This document shows, one piece after another, positions 23,420 through 36,249 of a DNA stretch of 64,000 nt. Source of the stretch: Hymenopellis radicata. Lineage: Eukaryota > Basidiomycota > Agaricomycetes > Agaricales > Physalacriaceae. The stretch covers positions 62,001 to 126,000 of the forward strand of contig JADNRX010000067.1 of the NCBI GenBank assembly GCA_015501595.1. Direction: 5' to 3'. How positions within the stretch are numbered: the stretch's first letter is position 1; each line of letters starts with the position of its first letter. The translations under genes were made by a program, and so were the position numbers. The notes below the pieces were generated by a model, which saw nothing but the letters and a program-made list of their open reading frames with translations, was not told the origin of the DNA and did not search any database.

Positions 23420-25629
23420 ATGTCGCGTCGGAAGCATGGTTCTGCAATCGGTCTAGCTGGGCCATCTCGCAGTCGGCAACAAACTCTCGAGACGATGTTT
23501 AGACAGGGCTTTCCATATTCAAAGTATTCGAATCAGCACTTGGCATTTTGTTTATTCAAGACAATTCCAGAAAACTCACAGCTCATACTTCTTGTATAAA
23601 TTCCATGACATTTTCGCCGCAAGGAGCACGATACTTGGCAACAGGCGGGGACGGTGCGTCGCGTCTACAGCCAATTCATGTCACAGCTTTAACATGCAGG
23701 AACAGACCTCGACATCCACATATGGGATTTTCACCAGGAAAATCTTATAAGACCGCTATATACATGTACGGGCCCCCGCGTCAGTCAGTCCGCCAATGTC
23801 TTCTTGCCCAAAAGCTGATTACGCCCACAGCGCAACATATTTACTCTGGCATTCTCCGCGACCAACAAATATCTATTCGCGTGAGTTTATCCTATCTTTA
23901 TCGGTAGTGCTTAATCTCCCAGAAAGTGGCGGAACTGACAACACGATCCACAAATTCAACGTTACATGTCTCAACTCGCCGCTAGATCTGGCGGCCGGTG
24001 GACGCCCAGCAGATAGTTTGCGCAATGCAGTGAGTACCAAACAATTGTTGTAGCCATACATCAAGACTCATCTTCACAAGGACATTGTGCGTAGCGTCTC
24101 TTGTCATCCTACTCAAGACGAAGTGTTCTTGAGCGCGACGTACGCCTAAACCCAATCGCAATGCCGCATCAGTCTGAGATGTTTGCAGTGATGACGGCCG
24201 TATTGTAGTGCACGACCAACGATCATGGCAAAGTCTTCCTCGCGCCCAAGACACCATAGCGCTTGATTGCGAAGTCACAGATGTAAAATGGCATCCTACA
24301 CTGGAGCACCTCTTTGCAACATCCGAATCTAATGGCACCGTATGTCTACGAGATACTCGGATGGCCTTTGGTCCGTCGGTTAGTAGGACACGCGAAGGAG
24401 TTGTTCAAACAGTAAGCCAGATCTGCTGCCTCTTCGATAATACGCGTGAACTTACGTGTTTAGTATAGCACCAGGATCTCCAAAGGCGCATTAAGCTATC
24501 TCAGCAACCCCGAGCCTAGTAGTCTTACTTTTGATCGTGACGGTAAGCCAGGGCGCAGTCCGACTCGACCTTACATACTCAAGGGAGAATAGGCACTAAG
24601 TTGGTTGTGACTATGCTCGTACGCATATCGATCAACTACTAATTGTTACAAAGGAAATAACATTCTATCCAGAACCACAATCCGACGATCTACTCTCTGA
24701 AGGATCCGAATCCCTTAGCCGTGTGCAGGGCGACTAATCTGCCTAACGGAATACCAGTTCCGAATGGTCAGCGCACATATTCCAATTCGTGTACTATGAA
24801 GGTAAGCGCACATCTGTATGGCGTTACTGTTGGTTTAACCCGAAGTCCTAGCACGGGTCTATCGGCGCGCTGGGACTTGATTCGGATGACTTTTACTGTG
24901 CAGGCTCTGACGATTTCTGTGCTTACATATGGAAGATCCCACCGCTCTCCGAGCTGACAGAGAAGAGAAAAGTTGTTCCTTGTGACGAATGGTCTGTACT
25001 CCAGGAATATGCCAACGAAATCGGTGCGCTTTGTGTTAACATCAACGATTTGAGATTTATACTTTATAGGTTACGCGGAGGGACCACTTGCAGAGCGGTA
25101 CCTACCCGTGTCGCTCGATACACCGCTAGATCGACTGACAGGTTTGTCGACCCTTCCTCGACAGTCCAACACTAATCGTGCCACTCAGGCCACAAATCCA
25201 TCATCAACACGACCTTGGTACATCCCTCCTTCCCATTCATACTCGCATGCGGCATCGAACAACACATCTTCTTACACGCTCCGTCTCCGCACTTACCCTT
25301 CTCCGAGCCCCTCGAGCAGACGCCCAAGGAGGTGCGGTGCATTGGGACTACGAGATATGATCCGTATAGTTTCAGCTCGACGCCAAGGGATAGTGATGAT
25401 GAGGCTATAGCGCTTTTTGACCAGTACGTCCTTTCCCCAGTTTAGTAGTTGGGATGTACATTGATGTTGTTGGCGTTTGTGCAGTATTATCACGCAGGAG
25501 GGCGAAGCTGATCCGTTCCTTGTACGAAAGTATATACCGGATACGGAGGCGATTGGCCCAGAGGAAGAGTCGGATGAGGATTTGGATGAGGATGAGCCTG
25601 AGGAAGAAGGAAGCGCGGGTGTGTGTTGA
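23420..25629 (+). CDS. WD40-repeat protein, DDB1-CUL4-associated-factor-like
   Basis: Probable substrate receptor for a CUL4-DDB1 ubiquitin ligase. The start MSRRKHGSAIGLAG joins through a 47-nt intron to KLTAHTSCINSMTFSPQG. WD repeats follow: DLDIHIWDFHQENLI, GGTDNTIHKFNV, IVRSVSCHPTQDEVFLSA, DDGRIVVHDQRSW and DVKWHPTLEHLFATSESNG. A conserved block LAVCRATNLPNG-x-PVPNGQRTYSN comes next, then HGSIGALGLDSDDFYCAGSD and AYIWKIP. GHKSIINTTLVHPSFPFILA precedes the acidic C-terminus DEDLDEDEPEEEG. About twelve introns, one as short as 36 nt; all join without a frame error. The partner assignment (DCAF5/6/8 group) is by domain order and motif only. Confidence 0.78.
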
Positions 25630-26195
25630 GCGGGCTAGTGAGGGAGGAGGGAGGAATTGGCTTGACTGTTGAGGATGAAGATCCTGTATGTGTTGTACAT
25701 GTAATCTCGTCGTTCATCCCGATATCATTATGCTTGCGTTGCACATGTGGGCAGTACCTAGATTGATTGTACTTACCATTTCATGATTCAAGGGTGATAT
25801 ATGTCATAGAGACGAAGAGGTTGGTAGATCATCCAGATAACCACATTCATAACTAAATGTATATTTATTTGTCTGCCGTATAGGTAGTGGCCGGCGTCGT
25901 CCTTGACAGGCTCAGTCTTTTCACGCCTGCGTTCTGTCTTGTCTCACACTTCTGTATACGACTGAATCCTCGGACATCGCAGTAATCCCGATGTCTTCAT
26001 CCTGGCCAGCGGATGAAAAACGTGGATAAAACCCAACTTCAACTTGAACCTGTTCAAGAGTTGGTTTCAGACTCCCGATCAACCTGCCCAGCGCATTACC
26101 CTCTCGTATGCAGTATGACGCACGAGAAGAGTTGGTATGGCTCATCAACACTGTGTCATATATTTTACTTCTACCAGGTTGGGGCTTGAGTACAT

Positions 26196-27909
26196 CTAAG
26201 CCGACCAGATTTGTAGCCCAGCTCTTCGCAACTCTTTCATCCTCTCCAACGTCGGCGGCTGGAGCTCGACACCACCACGTATCCCGACGACGGCACTCTT
26301 CAGACTGATAGTGTAAAGGTATTCGATAACATCTAAAACATCGCCTTGCCGCCCCAGTAAGGATGAGTCTTCTGCGAGCACGATCTCCAAATGCTCCAGT
26401 CGATGTCCACGTAGGACGTCAAGAACGTCGGACGTGATTACTCCTCCCTCTATGATCGTCTTCTCTGCGGCAATCACGTCCGCAAGTTTGGACTTGCCCG
26501 GCGGCAGCAGAAAGCGAGGCTCTATGATTACTAGGCTCCTCAGATTCTCCAAAGCACGGATGAGGGGAATAAGAGTGTCGTTGTGAATGAGACTGTCGCG
26601 TATGATGAGGTTTCGGAGGGAAGGACAAGGAGCAAGTTCAACTACAAGGGTAGCCGCAGCAGGTGTCCAAAGTGAAAAAGCGGGTGTGTTACTAGAAAGC
26701 TCCAAAGAGGTGAGAGATCCCATACTACCCAACACATCCATTTCTTGTAGAAATTTAGAAATCCCTCCATCCACGAAGCGCACTTCTTCCAGACATGCCA
26801 ATATTTCGGGGTATATGTCTCCTAATCTCTGCCTGAAATGCCTCTGGAGAGTTAAACGTCTCAGACTTCGCGCAGAGCACAAGTTCACCAGAACAGCATA
26901 ATCGTCATATGAGATCCAGAGCTCCTCTAGCTGCTCCCACGGCAGAGCTTGGGAAATTCATTGGTACGATAGTAATAGTCGGAAGCCATCAAACGCAATG
27001 TCCTGAGCTGCGGCGCGCACGCGAAAGGCGAGCCTTCTGATAGATCTATTTCGCACGGGTGTATTTCCAAGACTTCCAGAGCTGACCAGTCACACTGTAA
27101 GCCTCCTGGTACCCAATGATTTCGTCGTCGAAACCCTCCCGGTCCCACGAAAGGCGGCGCCACCTGTCGCAATCCAGCTTCTCCATCAACGATTGCATCT
27201 CCTTTGTACGACGCCTTCGTAAATAATGAAGGTCCCCTGCGTTATATCTATCCGAGGAGCCATTCATTGAATCGCAGTCCGAATAAAGGTCGCGTGAGTA
27301 CACGAGGACGTCCAAGCTGTGCGGGAAAGATTCCTTTTCATAAATCGGTGCGATATCGACTAAATCCGTAGCATCACGGAGGCAATGCGACTGGTATGTC
27401 CACAGCAGGGGATTCTGAAAAATGATCCCGCGCCATAGATGGCAGACTTTCGCAAGCCTCAAAGGTGTAGTGACGGCACGCGTTTTGTCATTAAACAAGT
27501 CCGTGAACGAGTGTGAAGCGCCGACGTCGAAACAGAGCGCTTCGCGAAAATATGGATCAAGACGTCTGCGGGTAGTCGACGAATGGGGCAGCAAGTGATT
27601 CATATAGGTCAATGCTTCTGTGGACACCCTGTCTATTCGCCACCAACATATCCAGCATCGTCCGCACTCGGACAATTTCATTGTCGTATGCGTCCCATTG
27701 GGAATACAATTCGTCGAGGCGGGTTTGAATGTCGTCGAGATCGGATTGTGAAGGAAAGTATGACGCTTGCCAAAGAGCTGCGCTGACGGAAGCTTGGAGA
27801 TCATTGCATTTCGGAATCTCGCTGGTGACGATGCTGCTGCAGCGGTCGCACAGGACGCGGCGCTCTTCTACGGGGACGAAGGTTCGGGAGACGAATCATG
27901 GGACTCCAT
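26196..27909 (-). pseudogene. F-box paralog A, inactivated by single-base deletions
   Basis: Homologous end to end to the intact gene at 28893-30611 (B) and the inverted copy at 40887-42740 (C). The original start is at 27909 (MESHDSSPEPSS). One T is missing just after this (C has TCCCTCGTAGAA, A has TCCCCGTAGAA), creating a TAG. A C is missing in CTTGCTGCCCCATTCG, and further shifts occur near 27050 and 26940. The C-terminal 230 residues, up to GLQIWSA, remain in one frame. Homology extends past the stop (TATATTTTACT motif). Between 25630 and 26140 nothing else is recognised. Confidence 0.8.
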
Positions 27910-28892
27910 CCTGCGATCAAAGAACGTGAGATCACAGAAAGTGGATGAGGATGGATACATACTTCTGTGGTGAAGGACTCTGACTGAGGTCAAGTAAAAA
28001 AAATGGCGTGGAGGATCAGAGGAAAGGCGGAGGAACACGTGCCTATGTGTGTCCAACCGCACGTTTCCTGAACATGAGTACGTCAAGTTGAAGTTACATA
28101 AAACGACCGAAGCGCAAGTGAAGCTGCGACGTCGCTACGTTTCGCATGTCCTAAAGATACACCAAGACTACCGCGCCAGCACGCTGCTCCTTCCAAGAGG
28201 CCATGTTTTTTTTTTAAAAAGTAGCACCTCGACAACTGGCAACCGTAACTCATGCTATCCACGCATGTGAGAGGGACTGAGTCGTTGCAACCTACCATCC
28301 TGAGTGGCCCTTCCGAAGGGGAGGGGCTCGAGCCGAGCACGACCATATGCCGTAGTACAACTAAATAAGTGATCAGAGTCGGACCGCTGAATGCGAGAGG
28401 ATAAAAATGCAAGAAGATACAACAGGACACTGGCAGGACGCGAAGATGCAAACGATAACGTGATCGAGATACCAAAAAAGAATACGCGCAGGCGCACTAG
28501 GGCCATTCGCTACCTGACCGACTGAGTAATTAGTGCGAACGCAACTCAACATAGAGTTTGTCGCTGAACAGGGCTGGAAGTCTTACGTAGAGCTACCATT
28601 GCTTATGACCGCAGAAGACACTCATTTTCGACGGCGAATGGACTTGACAGAGCCGGTGACAAATGAGTGTCGCTTCTTCAGAAGCGACTGGCGCCTTGGA
28701 GCCGCGATATCGTTGGCGGTAGCCAGTAAACCAGACCCGTCAAAGACGGCCGCCGCGGAGGCAAGGACATTCTGCACTGTCACCAGCTGACTCGGCAGTC
28801 AAGTTACTACGGCGCACTAGAAGATTTGTACGGCAAATCAACACTGTATCATATATTTTACTGTTACCAAGTTGCGACGCCGTTCAGTATAG

Positions 28893-30611
28893 CTAAGCTG
28901 ACCATATTTGTAGCCCAGCTCTTCTCAAGCCTTTCATCCTCTCCAATGTCGGTGGCTGGAGCTCGACACCTCCTCGTATTCCAATGATGGCACTCTTCAG
29001 ACTGATAGTGTAGAGGTATTCGATAGCATCTAAAACATCCCCCTGCCGCCCAAGTAAGGATGAGTCTTCTGCGAGCACGATCTCCAAATGTTCCAGTCGA
29101 TGTCCACGTAGGACTTGAAGAACATCGGACGTGATTACTCCTTCCTCCACGACAAAAGACGTGCCGGGCTTCTGCAAAAGACGAGGCTCTATAATCACTA
29201 GGCTCCTCAGATTCTCCGCAGCATGGATGAGGGGAATAAGAGTGTCGGTCTCAATGAGAAAGTTGCGTATGACGAGGTTTTGGAGGGAAGGACACGGAGT
29301 AGTAGCCGCAGCAGGTGGCCAAACTTTAATATTGGTCTCGATGGTAGAAAGTTCCAGAGAGGTGAGAGATCCCATACTACCCAACACATCCATTTCCTCA
29401 AGAAATTCAACAATCCCATCATCCACGAAGCGCACTTCTTCCAAACATGCCAATATTTCGGGGTTTATGTCTGTTAATCTCTTCCCGTAGTGACGGTATC
29501 GGTCAAGTTGGAGGGTTAAACGTCTCAGACTTTGCGCAGAGCACAAATTCACCAGAGCAGTCTCCGCATCGGCGATCCAGAGATCCTCTATCTGCTCCCA
29601 AGGGCAGAACTTGGCAAATTTATTGGCTATAAAATACGCGGAAGCCCTCAAACGCAATGTCCTGAGCTGCGGTGCGCACGCGAAAGGCGAGCCTTTTGAT
29701 AAGTCTAGATCAGACGGATGTATTTCCAGCACTTCCAGAGCTGACCAGTCACACTGTAAGGTCTGTCGGCGTCTGGTATGATCGTCAAAATATTCCCGGT
29801 CCCACGAAAGGCGGCGCCACCTGTCACAGTCCAGCTTCTCCATCAACCGTTGCATCTCCGCTGTACGACGCCTTCGTAAACGACCAAGCTCCTCAGTTCT
29901 ATCCCCGGTCGTCGAATCATAGTCGTCATAGATGTCGTTTGAATACACGAGGATATTCAAGCTATGCGGAAGAGATTCCTTTTGATAAATCGGAGCGATA
30001 TCGACTACATCCGTAGAATCACGGAGGCAATGGGCCTGGTACATCCACAGCAGGGGATTCTGCAAGATGATCTCGCGCCATAGATCGCAGACTTCGGCAA
30101 GCCTCAAAGGCGTGGTGACACGCCTTCGGAACACGTCCGTGAACGAGCGTGAGGGAGGGACGTCAAAACAGAGCGCCTCGCGGAAAATGTGGATCAAGAC
30201 GTCTACGGGCAGTCGACGAATGGGGGCAGCAAGCGACTTGTAGAGGTCAATGCATCCGTTGACACCCTGTCTATTCGCCACCAACATATCCAGCATCTTG
30301 TGGACTCGAACAATTTCATTGGTGTATGCGTCCCGTTGGGCATACAATTCGCCGAGTCGGGTGTGAATGTCGTCGAGGTAGGATTGTGAAGGAACGAATG
30401 ATGCTTGCCGAGCATTTGCGCTGACAGAAGCTTGGAGATCATTGCATTTCTGAATCTCGCTGGTGACGATGCCGCTGCAGCGGTTGCACAGGACACGATC
30501 GCGCTTTTTGGGCAGAGAGGAAGATTTAGGAGCCGAAGCATGGGAAGACTCCATGTTGCCGCTGTCGTTGGAACTGGATCCGGGTTTCATCCTGGAACTT
30601 TCAAAGACCAT
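28893..30611 (-). CDS. F-box/LRR protein, paralog B (intact, 572 aa)
   Basis: Intronless gene for a probable SCF adaptor. The N-terminus has a CNRCSGIVTSEIQKCNDLQ motif. A coiled region follows (DDIHTRLGELYAQRDAYTNE), then the F-box: LAAPIRRLPVDVLIHIFREAL and PLRLAEVCDLWREIILQNP (residues about 130-190). The LRR-like half has ALEVLEIHPSDLDL, QLRTLRLRAS, SLRRLTLQLD and LEHLEIVLAEDSSLLGRQGD. It ends GLQIWSA. Tandem with pseudogene A in the same orientation. 5' flanks of A, B and C share ACTTCTGTGGT and AGTGTTTC blocks, so promoters were copied too. A start at a later Met (MKPGSSS or MESSHAS) is possible. The 900 bp between A and B holds no other gene. Confidence 0.82.
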   Translation of the reverse strand: MVFESSRMKPGSSSNDSGNMESSHASAPKSSSLPKKRDRVLCNRCSGIVTSEIQKCNDLQASVSANARQASFVPSQSYLDDIHTRLGELYAQRDAYTNEIVRVHKMLDMLVANRQGVNGCIDLYKSLAAPIRRLPVDVLIHIFREALCFDVPPSRSFTDVFRRRVTTPLRLAEVCDLWREIILQNPLLWMYQAHCLRDSTDVVDIAPIYQKESLPHSLNILVYSNDIYDDYDSTTGDRTEELGRLRRRRTAEMQRLMEKLDCDRWRRLSWDREYFDDHTRRRQTLQCDWSALEVLEIHPSDLDLSKGSPFACAPQLRTLRLRASAYFIANKFAKFCPWEQIEDLWIADAETALVNLCSAQSLRRLTLQLDRYRHYGKRLTDINPEILACLEEVRFVDDGIVEFLEEMDVLGSMGSLTSLELSTIETNIKVWPPAAATTPCPSLQNLVIRNFLIETDTLIPLIHAAENLRSLVIIEPRLLQKPGTSFVVEEGVITSDVLQVLRGHRLEHLEIVLAEDSSLLGRQGDVLDAIEYLYTISLKSAIIGIRGGVELQPPTLERMKGLRRAGLQIWSA

Positions 30612-31029
30612 GAGATATCAGAAACTGGAGGAGGCTGAATGAATACTTCTGTGGTAGTTGTCTGGCCTAAGCACGAATAGCAAATATGGCAAGTAGGCTA
30701 AAAGGAAACGCTCCAAAACACGCCTGTGCCTCTGTGTGTGTTCAACTCCACGGTCAGTGTTTCCTGACTAGAAATACGTCAATTGCGCGTAATTGAAGGC
30801 GTGATGCTAATCGTTCCCCAGTCGTTCGCTAAGTCAACGAGGCGGCTGAACTAGAGCTGGACTCAGGTCTTCCGAAACTCGGGACTAAAAGAACCGGACG
30901 TTGACGCGCCTCAAGCGTCGAAGACGACCGCATCGAGTTAAGAGGCAAGAATAGTCTGCACTGCCACCGGGTGATGCAGTCACGTGGTACCTGTCAGTAA
31001 ATCACGCAAGACAGGCGTCGAGATGGTAA

Positions 31030-32485
31030 AATGGCGGAGGAAGCATACATATCAGTTCCACTACAAGTGCGCTTGCACCACCATCGGTGCCGCCTGTCCA
31101 GCCTGCAACCCAGCCGCAACCAACTCATGGCCCAATACCTCAAAATGCCCCGCCTTCACATACACCACCGCCGCATCCGGAAAGAACCGGTGCACCCCAA
31201 ACCCATACCACTCCTTGCTCAAAGCCCCGTCACGCATATGCGCAATCGTACCCTCCGAAGCGACATACACAGTCATCGGCGCCTTGACTCCTTCATCCAC
31301 TCCCGAACATCGTCAGGTCCCGCCCGTACATATCAAAGAACTTTAAGAGGCGAGCGATGTGCGAACACACTGGTTCCAGGAAAGCGCGCGTATGGGAGCA
31401 GCGTCTTGGGGATTCTGATACCCCGCAGCAACATCATCAGCCAGCCGGTGGCGTCTAGCGTTATTACCCCCATCGTCGCGTCGAATCAAACTAACAATCA
31501 TGCCATGTTGGAATCTATACACGACTTGAGTCCTTTCGGAGTGTCGCGGGAGAACTCGTTCAAGCCGTATCCCGGCGCAAAGTGAATGGCGGGGAAGTTG
31601 TCGATGAAGGAGAGGTGTTGGATTTCATCCCCGTTGGCTTCAAGCATATGTGCCAAAGCTATGAGGATTATGCTGGTGGCGGAGAATGATGCGAGGCGGT
31701 AAGGACCTTTGGGGCGTTTCGCCTAGAGCGAGTCGGCAGCGAGTCGGCGGAGCTGCAGGAGTACCACAAACCTTGATCTTCTTATAATAGTAATGTATTT
31801 GTTCCTCCAACGTCGCGATAGGCGTATCTGGCGTGAGCTGGATAGCCCACAACGCCGACGAGAACTTCTTGCGAAGAGGTGAAAACACGTTGATGGTTCC
31901 TTCACTGCCTAGAAACCGGGATGAGCACAATCCGACGCTACAAGCTGAAGGGTTGGCTTACCAGGCAGTAAAATCAGTGGTACATCTTCAGGCGAGCCTT
32001 CGCGGAGAACCACAATCGTCTCCCGTGAGATATGCGACAGAGGAAAGGCTTTGCTTGAAGGTGCAGCACGTTCAGGGAGAGTCGATGGCGCAACACGTTC
32101 AGGTATCGTAGCAGACGCCGACATGATTCAATGAACCCACCCATACTCATCATGACAGGCTTTATACCGACGCAGATCTTTGTTCCCACTCGAGAGATTG
32201 ACAGTGTCTAATCCAGGAGAACTTCAAGTTCTCTCGAGCCTGGCAACTATTCATACCCAGTCACAGCGCGAGGAGTGTGAGAGGCGCCGAAGGAGGCGGA
32301 GTCATCCAGTATATCGAAGCAGGGCGCAAGCGTGTATCACGGTAAGAGACAACCTGGATGTGACCATCCTGAGGACGAACGACGATCACGGATCCATCAC
32401 AGTCCCCACGCGTTTCAATAAGAGAACGTGTAAGCACTATTCAGTTGTAAATAGTCGAGTTGGCTTTGTCAGAAGGTTCTGATAT
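31030..32485 (-). repeat. Segmental duplication arm, partner inverted at about 49525-50970
   Basis: The whole thioesterase locus plus about 370 bp of 5' flank is shared. Flanking matches include GTGTAAGCACTATTCAGT here against ACTGAATGGTGCTTACAC on the other arm, and GACGATCACGGATCC against GGTTCCGTGATCGTC. Divergence is much higher than between F-box copies, so this is an older event. Confidence 0.75.
31061..32124 (-). pseudogene. Broken copy of the thioesterase gene at 49905-50963
   Basis: Minus-strand homolog of the intact plus-strand gene. The N-terminal exon is preserved (ISRETIVVLREGSPEDVPLILL), as are LRKKFSSALWAIQLTPDTPI and YYYKKIK. Exon 3 reads RLASFSATSIILIALAHMLE and then breaks near 31505, where CATGTCCATC of the intact copy is replaced by CATGGCATG and the frame hits a stop. 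More small indels follow before the C-terminus APMTVYVASEGTIAH...GHFEVLGHELVAAGLQAGQAA. Homology continues upstream to about 32485. Confidence 0.82.
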
Positions 32486-32654
32486 ACCTGGGCACCGAAT
32501 GACTTGAAAAAGAAATAGTATACAATTTTGATACAATTGAAGAATGATGAAATACAGAATCAGTGGCAAGGTGATTGACATGTCCGCTTCGTTTCGACGT
32601 TGATGTCGTATCGGGCCTCCACGCGCATTGACTGAGTGGTCTTGACTGTTGAAG

Positions 32655-33139
32655 ATGGAGCTGAGATGAAGCCAGGTCAAAGCCGATCGGCAGCTCGAAG
32701 GAAGGTTTTGAAGTTGTCGCCAAGCTAGGTGACGACGCGTTATGAGAAGAGAGAAGGAGCCGGTATCAGTTATACGGCTCCTTGGGGTGAGGACCCGGCT
32801 GAGGGGAAACGAAGCAGACGAGACGGTTTCCGCGGGAGACGCCACACCAGGGTGTGGAGGGGAAACCGAATCGCCACGGGCAGCCGAAGACTCGGTGGAA
32901 GGCTGAACCTGTACACTGATCCAGACAACCCACCACGTAAAGGGAATTGGAGGGTTGGGAAAAAATGCGAGCGATGGTGGAGGGAGCGAGCAGGATGCGC
33001 GATTCCTAATTGGCGTCCAAAAAAGATGTACGATCGAGAAACTTTGAAGCCTCAGAAACAGCCATCTGCCCTGCCCCTAGACTTCGCTTGAACCTCTGCG
33101 CCTCATGGAGCTGAGATGAAGCCAGGTCAAAGCCGATCG
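32655..33139 (+). repeat. 35-bp perfect direct repeat about 450 bp apart
   Basis: ATGGAGCTGAGATGAAGCCA and the 15 bases after it occur at 32655-32689 and 33105-33139. The sequence between has no recognisable gene. This could be terminal duplication of an inserted element or simple local duplication. Confidence 0.75.
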
Positions 33140-33406
33140 CAGAATCAGTCGCTAGAATACCGAATGCCTCAGGCTCAAGATCGTATGGAATATACATTCC
33201 GCTTCCCGAGGCATTCGTTATTGTCTTCATCACGCGTCGTCACTTAGCTTGGCGTAGCCTCCTTTTAATGGCTCGTCAACACCAGTAGATAACGCGTCAG
33301 ATGTACAAAACTACACATAAAAGTCCGTAAAATAGTGTCTAACAAATCAAAGGGTATCGAAAACGAGTGTCACGATAAGTAGTAAAACGAGTAAAATGTC
33401 TATGTG

Positions 33407-34959
33407 CTATGCAAAAGCAAACGTCGCCACGAAAATGCCTGCCATCCCAATCCAACTCCACCGGGGCTTGAGAAGCGAACCAGCGCCGCTATGCTGGCCA
33501 GCGGAGGTCCCGCTAGCAGAAGCAGCGGTTTTTGATCCGATGGTGATGCGCTTGAGCCAGACGTCTGTGTCTGTCCGTTGATGTCTGGGGAATGATGTTG
33601 GCATCGATCAGAGACGTATCAAACCAATCAACTTACAATCATTAAACGACGGCATGGTGTAGTTCGTTTCCGCGTATGGGTGGGTATCGTTCAGAGCCAC
33701 GGCGATGGGAACGATGTGCTATATGCCAATCAGTAAGAGACTAAGTGAAGTAACAAACGACGCACATCGAACGCAACATTCAAGCGGTCGTACCAATCCA
33801 TGGCCGTCTGCATCGTGTAGTTGTTTAGCTCATGCGTCAACATGATGGCTCCCTGACTCGCAAACGTCCCACTATTCGCAGCGTTGACGAGATTCTGGTA
33901 GTTCTGATTGACTGTATCCTGTGTAACTCCGTTCAGGCCAACCTTCCAATCATTCGAGTCGTACTGCCAGATGATTGTCCGTAAACCGAGACCATTAGCG
34001 ATGGCGCGCACACGATCATCGACATCTCCAAAGGGCGGACGCCAGCATGAAGGGGTAACGTTCGTCGCGAGTTTGATGGCTTGTATGGTGTAATAGAGTT
34101 CCGCAAATACTTCGTCACTCGAGAGTGCCGTCACTTGACAAGGATTAGCCAAACGTAGGGATAGACAAAGGCGATACCGCTCACTGTATCGATGAGACCA
34201 GGTATGGACACAGATCTGGTGTCCATCAGCAACAGCGCGTTGTGCTTCGAGGGGCCAGTCCATGACGTTGGATCCAATATAGAACATTGCTATAAGGAAA
34301 TGAATGAAAGCGAAAAGGCAGACACGAGGTACATACTGGCTCGTTGATCCTTCTCAGTAAGGTAGTCGTAGAACGCGTTATGTGAACAGTTCGGGCCATC
34401 GTCGAATCCATAGCCAAGAGTCATGGGCTGCACGACGTCAGAAGTGACGGAAATGAAAGGCGAAAACGCACCTCCGGGACAGTAGCTATATCAGCTGGAA
34501 GTCCGGCAAGTTTCGGTGTGACACACTGATGATAGGTCCACCAGCAACGCCGGGTCGTCAGCCGTGTAGGTGACATTCGTGAAATTGCCTGTAGGCGTTC
34601 CCTATGTTGAACTCGCCGTTAGTGGAGAACAAAGTGAGATAGATAGGCGACTCGCCCGTGGCTGAATATTCGAAGGCACGCTCCCAGCTATAGAGTTCCA
34701 CTTGTCCTGCGCCACAGTATCACCGGTCACGATAGTCGCGGGCTTCCAGATAGGCGGAAAGGATGAAATCTTGGTTGAAGTCGGGGCATAATAGTACGCC
34801 GTGCACTCCTGGTTGGGATCTACAACGCGACTTTAATATTATCACTACTAGGAGGCAGGATTAGGACGTACCAAGAATGGCGGCCTCCTGTGCTTCTGTC
34901 GTGCGGTCGACGGCAGCCACTGCGAGCGCCAGCGTAAGCAATACAAAAGGAGTGAACAT
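33407..34959 (-). CDS. GPI-anchored chitin deacetylase (CE4), one-base frameshift
   Basis: Converts cell-wall chitin to chitosan. The signal peptide starts at 34959 (MFTPFVLLTLALAVAAVD). The NodB domain has LGYGFDDGPNCSHNAFYDYL (metal-binding Asp pair), then MFYIGSNVMDWPLEAQRAVA, HQICVHTWSHRY (metal His pair), CWRPPFGDVDDR and IIWQYDSNDW, and IMLTHELNNYTM. The C-terminus (SGTSAGQHSGAG, then WIGMAGIFVATFAFA) fits a GPI signal. One intron (34655-34602) begins GCGAGT (GC-AG) and restores QPR-GTPTG. Between TADDP and CWWTYHQCVTPKLAGLP the frame slips one base near 34545-34552; the family reads DPDCWWTY there, so an extra base is likely. About seven introns. Confidence 0.85.
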
Positions 34960-36240
34960 GGCGGGGCGAAGGAGAGGAGAAGGCACTACTTGGGCGAGGT
35001 TGATCACGCCCACAATATATAAACGCCACCCAAAATAGACCAACCTATTATTAGTCGCTCTTCTCCTGATCACCTTTTAGAGTTCTGCCGGGTTGACCTG
35101 GCCGTCAGCACATTGAACTCCACTGATACAGGAAGTTCGGTCAACTAGCATTCGAGAACAAAACTAGACTGACCTCTAGGATAAAGATCTAGCTGCCTTC
35201 TAGGATGTAGAGTAGAACGGAGTCGTCGGCTTTAAAATACCAGTGCATGGACAGCCGACTTCAGCTCAGGGATCTCGTCGTCATCCACGGCGGCGCCGAC
35301 GATTGTCGATTTTGAAACCCAACATGCGACGCTCGACCCGTGGCCACAGCAGTATATATAGACCTCGTTATGAAACCGTGTTGATCCTGGGGAGCACGAA
35401 GCTACTGCGCATGACAAGTGTCAAGGAAGTTGCGGCAGAGGTATCATAAAGCTTCATGTCATAGTCCAAGGTAGTATCTGGAGAGAAGATGCTGAAAGAT
35501 GAACATATTCAGGACCTTGAGGCCCTCCGAAGATCAGAGCCGATGGCGGTTATCCGAACGATCTTCCGCATCTTCAAAACGCCGGCCCGATAATGCTTTC
35601 CACGAAGGGCTACTCTAATCTTCGGCTCCGCCTGTTCGTTCTTCATCCTAGTCGAAGAATCCCTGAGGCCAATTCAGCGCCATGAGCTGGCATATCCTTG
35701 TTCCCTAGAGCTAGAACGATTTCGCCTCATTGCTTCGGAAGCTTCAATTCTGCGTAAAGTTTGCTAATTCTGGAGTGTGGCAGGCTTCCCCAACACCGAC
35801 CGAGATTAGTGTTGTTCTTTCGCCATCATAAAAAGGACGCACCTATTGTCGGTATTGGCAACACTGAGTGGTCATAGAGGAAGACGAGGAAGTGCCACCA
35901 TCATCTCACGTCTGAGTCGAGTGTCATCTGATGGCTACAACAACAAGTCATGATTAGAGAGATTACAATTATAGGACAGATGGTGTTTTCAATACCAAAA
36001 TCGAGAACTGTTACGGCAGTCATTACGGGCAAGAAGAACACATCTGGGCGGCATTCCGCGTAGGAACGTGCCACGGAAGGAGGCACTCAGTGCTGGCAGT
36101 GGAGATAGGAAGGAACTGAGCAGTTCCATGTCTAGTCGGCTTGCTATATTTCCGTGGTCTGCGGAGGTCGTCCTCTTGGTCCCAAAGGTGAAGAACTGAC
36201 AGTCGGCTCGCTAGGAATAGGACGTTGGCAGGAGGTGAAG
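34960..36240. other. Gene-poor stretch, no gene recognised
   Basis: 1.3 kb with only short frames. The right end precedes a plus-strand coding tail (IEESAALSQQSVISGKS, stop at 36357-36359) whose upstream exons I could not find. A decayed gene is possible. Confidence 0.4.
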
Positions 36241-36249
36241 GAGGCCCGA

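Noticed and set aside
24700..24790. Apparent in-frame stops in the DCAF-like gene, first read as a pseudogene
   Set aside because: The correct frame (TIYSLKDPNPLAVC, after the acceptor ATCCAG) is open and matches the family; the stops were in a wrong frame.
28083..28475. 130-codon minus-strand frame between F-box copies
   Set aside because: No start context, splice pattern or family similarity; lies in duplicated 5' flank.
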